A stretch of DNA of 30,157 bases from CAJBLF01 sp964463255 (GTDB lineage Bacteria; Patescibacteriota; Gracilibacteria; Absconditabacterales; Absconditicoccaceae): positions 1 through 30,157 of the forward strand of contig CAYXBC010000032.1 of assembly GCA_964463255.1 (NCBI GenBank). Reading direction: 5' to 3'. Position 1 is the first letter of the stretch, and the number at the start of each line of letters is the position of its first letter. The translations under genes were made by a program, and so were the position numbers. Below are positions 1-6,636 of the stretch, in pieces. The notes under the pieces were generated by a model. It had not been told where the DNA came from, ran no database searches, and saw nothing but the letters and a program-made list of their open reading frames with translations.

Positions 1-656
1 GTAGTAGTACACTCACTTGGACATGTATCCAAACCTAATGAACAAGACAATGCGTTTTCTGGAGTAGAACAAACTGCAGGAGTTGTATCTCCTGAAGCTC
101 TTTGCATCATAAGCATTACATATCCTCTTACTTCTGGAGCATTTGGATTTGAAATGTTAGTCATGATACCAGCGTCTTTGAGAGCGTTCAAGTGATTTAC
201 ATAGTATGGATCACCTCCATCGTTTGCGTCACCATAAAGAGCTCTAGAAAGGACTGTACCGAATTGTGCTCTAGTCACAACACCGTTTGGATTGAATGCA
301 GTGATATCTACCCCCATCAAACCGAGTTGGCAAGATTCAGTAATGTATCCTTGCAATTCGTCTGATTCGTTTGCGACATCAGTGAATGAACAAGATTTAG
401 TAGTATCAGGAGTTTTTCCTAAAACTTCCTTTGCGTAATTAACCATCATTTTAGCCATGTGAGATCTTAGAAGAGATCCATACATGTTAGCAGTATCAAT
501 AGAAGATTGCGTAGTAATACCTATTCCATAAGCATAGTCATACGCACCTTGCAATTCGTCGCTGTAAGAAGCAGCTCCAAGAGTTGCGACTGGTACATTA
601 GTTGCTACTGTAGCTAGTATAGTAGCAATTGCGAACAATTTCTTAAAATTTTTCAT
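1..656 (-). CDS. secreted S-layer-homology (SLH) type surface protein, 3' end outside window
   Basis: The ATG at 656 opens a frame that runs off the left edge, so at least 218 residues are visible and the stop is not. The start, MKNFKKLFAIATILATVAT, is a signal peptide: basic n-region, hydrophobic core, small residues near position 28. Two SLH-like units follow. One contains SFTDVANESDELQGYI and GLMGVDITAFNPNGVVTRAQ, with the usual pattern of F.D...  ...I....GI..G.....F.P...VTRA. The visible end is Cys- and Thr-rich. SLH proteins are exported and coat or anchor to the cell surface. No in-frame TGA was noticed in this part. A 5' leader of roughly 130 nt with two hairpins precedes it. The protein class is well supported; the role of the missing C-terminus is unknown. 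Confidence 0.85.
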   Translation of the reverse strand, partial: MKNFKKLFAIATILATVATNVPVATLGAASYSDELQGAYDYAYGIGITTQSSIDTANMYGSLLRSHMAKMMVNYAKEVLGKTPDTTKSCSFTDVANESDELQGYITESCQLGLMGVDITAFNPNGVVTRAQFGTVLSRALYGDANDGGDPYYVNHLNALKDAGIMTNISNPNAPEVRGYVMLMMQRASGDTTPAVCSTPENALSCSLGLDTCPSECTT

Positions 657-685
657 GTACAATATAAATACAATGTAAAAGAGTT

Positions 686-775
686 TTGGCTCACAGCCAA
701 ATAGGCGGAATATGATAGCCGTATTTATGAGAGCCTTTCTCAATAAACACGAAGATGTTCCGTGTCTCCACACGG
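686..775 (-). promoter_or_regulatory. two hairpins in the leader of the SLH gene
   Basis: An inverted repeat CCGTGT-ctcc-ACACGG lies at 760-775 and TTGGC-tcaca-GCCAA at 686-700. Both fall between the putative promoter and the ATG at 656. Stable 5' hairpins often protect mRNAs of abundant surface proteins; that role is inferred here. Confidence 0.4.
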
Positions 776-790
776 TAACTTTCCTTCACA

Positions 791-820
791 TTAATAATTC
801 GGATGACAAATACAAGACAA
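791..820 (-). promoter_or_regulatory. candidate sigma70-type promoter for the SLH gene
   Basis: On the minus strand TTGTCT is followed, after 17-18 nt, by TTATTA/TATTAA. Transcription would start near 783 and give a leader of about 127 nt. This is a pattern match in AT-rich DNA only. Confidence 0.35.
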
Positions 821-829
821 TGTTAGACA

Positions 830-1288
830 GTCTGAGCTAACAGCTAAAATCTAATCTAGCACTGCGATCTATAGGGATGGTTTTCCAAAAAATAGTAAAT
901 ACTTCACAGATGATATAGACCATGAAGCATGTAATTTTTTTGGAAAGAAACACCCCTGCCCACTGGGAAGCAGGCCTATCTTCCGAGATTACTAAAGACC
1001 ACATCCTTCTAAGACAGCTTACGCATGAGTGTCTATTTTGTGACAACCTTTTGTTATCGCTTTTGCTACCCTCTATATATATATTATGGTACCTACCTAC
1101 AAACTTTCTCATCTCGCCGCCACATGAAGTTATATACCGTTTTTTTACTTTTTATATATAATATGTCTACTGACGCATGAGGGATCTAGAAAAGGAATCT
1201 GAAGTAGATACCACATTTCATAATCCTCATTCCGGCGTCAAGCTTGCCCTAGTGATAAGGTTTGGAAGAGAGGGGGTTGCGGGATAAA
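830..1288. other. stretch without a convincing gene
   Basis: Overlapping open frames exist on both strands (minus 837-1112, plus 922-1161), but neither resembles a known protein and neither has a clear ribosome site. The left REP half-site motif ATTCCGGCG appears near 1230 without its partner. It is probably decayed intergenic DNA. Confidence 0.4.
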
Positions 1289-1590
1289 TTCCAGGAGGTG
1301 GTCCGGTCATTACCGGACCAGAGGATTTCCAAAACCTAAATCTCCCACCCTACGAGTCGTAAAGAGGGCATATCTTACTCTGGAGATTCTACGTCACACA
1401 AAATTCCTCCTTTACAGAAAGGAGGTGTCCGTAGGACGGAGGATTTTCAGAACCTAAATCTCCCACCGCAAGCGGTCCCCCCTCTTCAAGCAAAGAGGGC
1501 ATATCTTACTCTGGAGATTCTACTCACATACAATTCCTCCTTTACTGAAAGGAGGTGTCCGTAGGACGGAGGATTTTCAGAACCAAACAT
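1289..1590. repeat. cluster of MITE-like inverted-repeat elements (two families)
   Basis: Family A is bounded by AATCTCC...GGAGATT and contains an AAAGAGGGCATATCTTACT stretch. Copies lie at 1339-1388 and 1457-1519, and a diverged partial copy lies at about 1960-2035. Family B has the core CCTCCTTTac..aAAGGAGG followed by a GTCCGTAGGAC dyad and GGAGGATTTTCAGAACC. Copies lie at about 1400-1456 and 1530-1585, with a relative at 4019-4065. A variant at 1297-1318 forms a perfect 9-bp stem (TGGTCCGGT/ACCGGACCA). The elements alternate B-like, A, B, A, B. No transposase is nearby, so they would be non-autonomous. Confidence 0.65.
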
Positions 1591-1600
1591 CTCTCATCTA

Positions 1601-1942
1601 TTAAGTTAGATATATATATAATTGGATTTCTCCTAGATGCTTCACTACATCAGTATCATGTATCCTTATTGTAATTATCCCCAAAGACCTAAGCACATCA
1701 TCTCTTTGATAGTCATATTCTCATTTCTCATCATGACTACAACCATCGATTTCAATAGCCAACTTCAATTTAGGACAGTAAAAATCTAAAATATATCATG
1801 TAATCGGTTTTTGCCTAAGAAACCTGAATCATGTTCTATTGGATTTTAGCACCATATTCCGAAGCAACGATTCCGATTTTGTCGTGATCTTTCTATTGTT
1901 TTGGGCGTATTTCTTGAGATATCATTCGTAACAGTAGTGCAT
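1601..1942 (-). CDS. DUF559 / Vsr-like endonuclease domain protein
   Basis: 113 aa with three in-frame TGA codons read as Gly. The core GFRFLRQKPITGYILDFYC, then KLAIEIDG.SHDEKGEYD and RDDVLRSLGI...RI, is the DUF559 signature. This is a small PD-(D/E)XK-type fold related to Vsr and restriction nucleases; the D of LDFYC and the E of IEIDG are the likely metal ligands. The N-terminus (MHYCYEGYLKKYAQNNRK) resembles the family's leader but lacks the usual MT.AE..LW motif. Length is typical. DUF559 genes are often single and mobile, and this one is flanked on both sides by MITE-like repeats. The cellular role is unknown. Read with the standard code the gene falls apart. Confidence 0.85.
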
Positions 1943-2058
1943 TGGAATTATTTAGATACTAAATCTCCCACCCTACGGGTCCCCCCTCTTTCCCACGGGA
2001 TTCCCTTCGGTCAAAACAAAGAGGGTATGTCTTACAGTAGCAGCGTTCCTTAGTATGG

Positions 2059-2087
2059 ATTCCGGCCGCAAGACTTAGCGCCGGAAT
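2059..2087. repeat. REP-like hairpin, reverse orientation
   Basis: ATTCCGGC...GCCGGAAT with a CGCAAG-type loop, downstream of comEC. It belongs to the 29-bp family found throughout the left half of the window. Confidence 0.7.
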
Positions 2088-2189
2088 GAGGGCAATGAAG
2101 AAAGTTACCCCACGGACTATATATTAGTTTTTAACATTTTTCTATCAAAAATGCTAATAAAATGTTAATAAACCCCTGTCTAGAACTGT

Positions 2190-3992
2190 CTATTCTGTGT
2201 TTTTTGATAACTTATGGTTATCATGCTTAGTAGAGAAAATCCTTTTTCAGAAGCGCCAAAATATACACATCACCAGGAATGTTGCAGCGAAAAGATACTT
2301 CACTCGTAGTCAGGAAACCTGTATATATATCCCATATCTCGCTATCAGCTCTGAGATTTTATAGATATAAAGAATCCCTGAGTTCTCTATCCGCAAAAGC
2401 CAACCCCATCACAGCCAATGATACATCAGCGTACCTACGAAGCCATAGATCATAATAAAGGGAATGATAGGCAATACCAGAAGATTACCGAGTATAGATA
2501 TTAGATTGATCTTTCCCATAAAGAAAATAATGATTGGAAATATCCCGATACTCGCTCCTATACTCGGTGAGAGATATTGCTTATAGATGTACTTCACCAC
2601 TGGAACCAGGAATTTGGGACCCGGTTCCTGTTCCCTGGCCACCGTTCCCTCATTCCGGCGTCCCGGATTGCGGCCGGAATCCATCTTCCCTTTCCCCTGG
2701 TCCCTAGTCTCTTCAATATACACGATCCCTACCAACGCACTATACGACAACAGAAACCCCACGTCGTATACCAAGAAATATGGATTAATCAACAACATCA
2801 CTAGAGCGCTCATCGACATAAGTCTCCAGATATTGACTTCCCTCCCTCGGAAGAGGGCAATCATACTCAAACCACCCATCAGTACTGCACGGAATACACT
2901 AGAATCCAAACCACAGAGTAGTCCGTAGCCTGTTATGGTGACGATAATTACTCCCACCCTGATATAAAATGGCAAGAAAAATAATATGAAATGGAGAAAT
3001 ACTACAATCATCAGAATATTCCCTCCGCTCACCGCCACTAGATGCACCAGCCCCGAATCTATAAAATCCTGATACTCTGATTCTGGTATCTGCGACCTAT
3101 CCCCTATCAACATCCCCAGCACCAAACCTGAGACCTTATTCTTCCCATACGCCTCTATAACTTCTTGCTGTATCACTTTCTTTATGTGTTTAATAAACAT
3201 TGTTGGGGACCCGATTCCTGGTATCTGGATATTGGTATTTGGGACCCGGTTCCTGTTCCCTGGTCCCTGACCACCGTTCCCTCATTCCGGCGCCACTCTT
3301 TTTTCATTCCCTCATTCCGGCGCCCCGGATTGCGGCCGGAATCCAGTTTGCTCAGCATGGTTTCCGGCTGCAACGCTTGAGGCCGGAATGACGTCTCTTG
3401 GTCTATCCGGGGCCTCCATCTTGATGGAGTTCGTCTCATATACACTCCCCTTCCGTCCTTTCATTTTCAGTCGTTTTCCATAGTCGAAACCTCAAGAAAA
3501 AATCGGAATAGCGAATGTTCACGGCGTGATCTTCCGGTAGGAGAATCAGCTCTTTCTGATATTTTTCTGCAGGGATCCAACGAGTCGTAATTCATCTCAG
3601 ATGGCATATTCTTTTTCAGACGACAAGAGATACTCGTCACCCATAATTGTAAAGATATACTTCCCCTGACTAGAGAGATCACTTATTATCCCTGTTCAAA
3701 CGAAGACATCTTTATTCCTCATTCCGGCATCCCGGATTGCGGCCGGAATCCATTCCCCTGATCCCTTGCCCCTGTTCCCATAGCATCTCCATTCCTTGAC
3801 CACAAATGCTCCCCCTGCTAAGATGAAAGCTAGGATAAGGATAGCTATTCCTGTCCATTGTATTTTCTTTGCGCTTAACAACTGGAATAGTAGTAAGAAA
3901 ATTATACTAGCCATGAGCGCAATTATCGCCAATGTCATATTTTCAAACAAGGTGAAAATTAAGGTAAATCCTATAAAAAACATAAAAAACAT
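2190..3992 (-). CDS. comEC: ComEC/Rec2-family DNA uptake channel with repeat-encoded insertions
   Basis: 600 aa from the ATG at 3992, stop TAG, with about ten in-frame TGA=Gly. The order is: hydrophobic helices at residues 1-60; a repeat-coded patch at about 68-93; an OB-like (DUF4131) part around 95-150 (GTGIISDLSSQGKYIF...GDELRLVGSLQ); a long repeat-coded linker at about 195-263; then the polytopic Competence domain with VSGLVLGMLIGDR, HLVAVSGGNI and GLDSSVFRA. A third repeat patch sits at about 429-464, between helices. ComEC moves single-stranded DNA across the inner membrane during transformation. No HxHxDH metallo-hydrolase domain follows, so this is the short form. The start is uncertain: the same frame is open upstream to 4304. 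An ATG at 4271 would add 93 residues, including five copies of PLTSQRTS. Confidence 0.88.
2600..2706 (-). repeat. heptamer + REP insertion inside comEC (core)
   Basis: GGGAAC/GGGACC-type units flank a REP hairpin at 2652-2680. They are translated in the comEC frame as a polar stretch (RDQGKGKMDSGRNPG...) between two membrane helices. Confidence 0.8.
3203..3390 (-). repeat. heptamer + REP cluster inside comEC (linker)
   Basis: G-rich units, one half REP near 3284, a full REP at 3314-3342 and a diverged REP at about 3361-3389. Two TGA codons inside the REP-derived sequence (GAATGAGGG) are read as Gly, so the frame stays open only under code 25. Confidence 0.8.
3714..3785 (-). repeat. heptamer + REP insertion near the comEC 5' end
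   Basis: REP hairpin at 3721-3749 next to GGGAACAGGGGCA-type units. It is translated in frame between the N-terminal helices and the OB-like domain. Confidence 0.75.
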
Positions 3993-4304
3993 AGCACTAT
4001 CTAAGAAACTAAATTTCTGTCCTCCTTTGTAAAGGAGGGGGACCGGAACGGTGGAGGATTTTAAATCCCTCATTCCTGTATTAAGCAGCCCTCGTGCCCT
4101 CATTCCGGCGCTTGTCCTTTGCGAAGTCAAAGGGCTTGTCCTTTGCGAAGTCAAAGGGCTTGTCCTTTGCGAAGTCAAAGGGCTTGTCCTTTGCGAAGTC
4201 AAAGGGCTTGTCCTTTGCGAAGTCAAAGGGTTACGGTTTGCGGCCGGAATCCATTCCACTTCTACCCTCATTCCGGCGCCAAGTGTTGCGGCCGGAATCC
4301 ATAC
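3993..4304 (-). other. comEC-GIY-YIG spacer, open in the comEC frame
   Basis: It holds a family-B MITE-like hairpin (4019-4065), the expanded REP with a 24-bp tandem array, and another REP at 4270-4298. There is no stop in the comEC frame between 4304 and the comEC start; the first stop met going upstream is the TAG ending the GIY-YIG gene. Whether any of it is translated is not known. Confidence 0.7.
4111..4230 (-). repeat. five exact tandem copies of a 24-bp palindromic unit nested in a REP hairpin
   Basis: Five 24-bp units fill 120 bp. Each unit contains CCTTTG-cgaagt-CAAAGG, so every copy can fold. The array sits between the left (4102) and right (to 4251) arms of a REP element. Because 24 is eight codons, the comEC frame stays open and reads PLTSQRTS per unit. 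Confidence 0.95.
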
Positions 4305-4598
4305 CTATATCTCTATTTCACTCATACAATACAGATCCTTCCATTCAGGATTATTTGTTTCTACAAGACGTTTTTTTCGTTCCCTTTTCCATTTTTTCAA
4401 TTGTTTCTCTCTCGCAATAGCATCGACAATATATCAGAATTTTTCATAATATACCAATATTTTCACTCAATATTTTTTCGTGAATCCATCATTCCATTCT
4501 GTCTTGTGTTGATAGATTCTTCTTCAGATATCCTTAGTAACTCCTACATAAAGTGTACCATTCTTTTTGCTTGCTAAGATATAGACAAAAGAGTCCAT
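4305..4598 (-). CDS. GIY-YIG endonuclease domain protein
   Basis: 97 aa, start ATG at 4598, stop TAG. The N-terminus VYILASKKNGTLYVGVTKDI is the GIY-YIG motif (YIL...LYVGVT). GRRIYQHK supplies the catalytic Arg, and the E of REKQLKKWKR matches the conserved metal-binding Glu. The size and the KKW.R tail match the single-domain UPF0213/YhbQ-like group, which cut or process DNA in ways mostly undefined. Three TGA codons encode Gly, one of them in the motif DIGRR. The TAG stop is the only break between this frame and the downstream comEC frame. Confidence 0.9.
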
Positions 4599-4638
4599 GG
4601 TAGTATTACCATAGTTAGATAAAAGTATTTTCGTATAG

Positions 4639-4667
4639 ATTCCGGCCGCAATTTCATGACGCCGGAA
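4639..4667. repeat. REP-like hairpin, reverse orientation
   Basis: ATTCCGGCCGCAA...ACGCCGGAAT between the pyruvyl transferase stop and the GIY-YIG start; same family as the others. Confidence 0.7.
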
Positions 4668-4703
4668 TGAGGCTATAGTGGTAAGCGCCTTTTCTTTGAA
4701 ATA

Positions 4704-5804
4704 TTATTTATTGATGATGAGTCTATTGATCTTGTCGGCATAGGGTATCGCGACCATAGGTTTTTCATAGAGTTTGAGTGGCAAAAGAAAGTGGAGTCTT
4801 GCTCCTATCCCGCCATCAGCATGAAAAAATAATGAAAGAGATTCATTCAAGGAATGTATAGTCCAATCATATATTTCGAGATCAGGTATATATTTTTTCA
4901 AAGGCACAAAACACTGGATATCATCATTCATATCACAGGGAAAAAATATTTTCTTCTGATCTGGGTATTGTTGGCAGAAATCTATTATCTTTTGGATATT
5001 TTCCTTGTCTACTGACTGTTTGTTTATATTGATTAGGATATATGACTGGTTCCTATTCCCCATTCCCTGTCCCATATTCCCTGGTCCCTGGTCCCTATTC
5101 CCCATTCCCTGTTCCCTATTCCCTCATTCCCTCATTCCCTGTTCCCTATTCCCTGATTCCCTATTCCCTATTCCCTGGTTCCCTTGTCCCTGGTCCCTCA
5201 TTCCCAAAATAATATCCTGAGCGAAATCCTGATACAGAACAACGGTATTGTGCAATTCTTTTTGTCCTGCTTCTTTATCTTTGGTTACCTGTTCTTTGGC
5301 TATAGTATAGGAATCCTTATCCCTCACGATAATCTTTTCCGCTTTGGGGAGGAGATAGTTATAGAGTTTCTCTGTCCATGGGCTATGTATTTTGCCTATC
5401 CCTCAGAGAAGGGCGAATTGTCATGTTCTAACACTATGATTAAAGAGCAATGGAATATTCCGGCCATCATGGGGAAAGGTCCTTTCATCGGAGAGTACTT
5501 CTCCTCATCCGAAAAATTTAAAGGTATCCTTGTATTTACCTATCCCGAGCGCGTTGACCAGATGGGTGATAGGTTTACATCTGAACTGATTAGCATCTAC
5601 GAATCTGATTATTTTCAGCTCCTTCTCATCCAATATGCCTTCATAATTTGCCCATACTCGGTCCTCCATTCGGGAGACATCTCCGGATTCCACGAAGAGT
5701 TTTGTGAGAGAATATCTGGTACATAATTGTTTGACTACTCCAAAAAATAAGAGTTCATCTCCAAAATTTCTATATCCATAATACCCTCTCAAATACCCTT
5801 CCAT
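4704..5804 (-). CDS. polysaccharide pyruvyl transferase family protein (CsaB-like), with repeat-encoded insert
   Basis: 366 aa from the ATG at 5804, stop TAA. The N-terminus RGYYGYRNFGDELLFFGVV is the family's G(Y/F)(Y/F)G..N.GDE motif. The C-terminal HADGGIGARLHFLLPLKL...PMVAIPYADKI is the sugar-nucleotide-binding half. CsaB-type enzymes add pyruvate ketals to cell-wall polymers, and SLH domains bind such pyruvylated polymers. That fits the SLH protein at the left edge. About residues 200-251 are coded by heptamer repeats (GNREQG-like) and separate the two Rossmann-like halves; one TGA inside them is read as Gly. A longer start at 5858 is possible but begins within a repeat. Substrate is not shown by the sequence. 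Confidence 0.85.
5049..5205 (-). repeat. heptamer block inside the pyruvyl transferase gene
   Basis: About twenty tandem units of GGGAAYA/GGGACCA type on the coding strand, a G3N4 pattern. It is translated as a Gly-, Asn-, Gln- and Arg-rich linker. Confidence 0.9.
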
Positions 5805-5849
5805 GACTATGATAACTAAATGATTAAACGATATTATTTCAATTCCTTT

Positions 5850-5950
5850 ACGCGTCATTGCGAGCCGTTGGCGAATCCCTCATTCGAGGATAAACAATCC
5901 AGTACTGGATCGCCACGTCCCCGCAGAACTGCGGGATCCTCGCGATGACG
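5850..5950. repeat. inverted-repeat element of the GTCATTGCGAG type
   Basis: Begins CGTCATTGCGAG and ends CTCGCGATGACG, with internal dyads (CCCGCAGaactGCGGG and CCAGTACTGG). Elements with these ends recur in many unrelated bacterial genomes as intergenic palindromes. Only one copy is seen here. Confidence 0.65.
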
Positions 5951-5957
5951 TCTTATA

Positions 5958-6045
5958 GTCCCTATTCCCTGGTATCTGGGACCCGGTTCCTGGTATCTGG
6001 TCCCTGTTCCCTAGTTTCCTATTCCCTTGTCCCTGCTTCCTCAGT
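5958..6045 (-). repeat. heptamer block overlapping the end of the four-helix-bundle gene
   Basis: G-rich units on the minus strand. The first units of the block form the last codons and the TAG stop of the gene ending at 6019. Confidence 0.75.
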
Positions 6046-6411
6046 TTCTTTCTTCTTCTCATTTGCATTTATACTCTTAACGAATGCCATAAGCATTTTG
6101 GTGATATGCCAGGTGATGTCATAGAATTCTTTAAATTCTTCTGTCGTGATACATCCCAGTTCCAGCAGCATGTACAACATCGATCTCATCTGACTTGTTC
6201 ATCATTTCGCGGTAAGAAATGCAGCTTTGATATCCTTATTGTTCCTTTTTTCAAACCCTTCAGCGATTTGATTCATCATAATAATTCCCGTCTTGGTCAT
6301 GATATCCTTAAGACCGTATTCCTTACAATTCTTGCAGGCATTGTATAATTTACACGTCAATTCTTTGGCTTTCTGCCAAGCTATCAGGTCTTCAAATTTT
6401 TCTATTTTCAT
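6019..6411 (-). CDS. four-helix-bundle protein (23S rRNA intervening-sequence family)
   Basis: 130 aa. The start MKIEKFEDLIAWQKAKEL and the segment NQIAEGFEKRNNKD match the S23/IVP four-helix family (F.DL..WQ.A..L and IAEG..R). These small proteins are found encoded in 23S rRNA intervening sequences and also as free chromosomal genes; their function is not settled. Two adjacent TGA codons at residues 71-72 give GG. The last residues, AGTRE, and the TAG stop come from heptamer repeat DNA (GGGACAAGGGAATAG), which probably replaced the original C-terminus. Confidence 0.88.
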
Positions 6412-6461
6412 GGTAAATAATCAGTAATAAAATAAAAGAGCTTTTTCATTCTGTCCTTATT

Positions 6462-6633
6462 CTCTGGGATCTGGTTCCTGGACACTGGGATCTGGTTCCT
6501 GGTATCTGGGATCTGGTCCCTGATTCCCTGTTCCCTATTCCCTCATTCCCTGATTCCCTGTTCCCTGTCTTCCTTGTTCCTTATTCCCTATTCCCCGTTC
6601 CCTCATTCCGGCGTCCCGGATTGCGGCCGGAAT
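6462..6633 (-). repeat. heptamer block with terminal REP hairpin
   Basis: Mixed GGGAAYA, GGGAATCA and CCAGATACCAGG-type units fill 6462-6604, followed by a REP hairpin at 6605-6633 that ends 4 nt from the LTD gene stop. It occupies the whole gap between the LTD gene and the four-helix-bundle gene, so both genes border on repeats. Confidence 0.9.
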
Positions 6634-6636
6634 CCC

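Noticed and set aside
837..1161. Small genes on either strand
   Set aside because: The frames overlap each other, resemble nothing and lack ribosome sites.
5859..6068. Minus-strand frame of 62 aa
   Set aside because: It is made of the palindromic element and heptamer repeats, and overlaps the end of the real four-helix-bundle gene in another frame.
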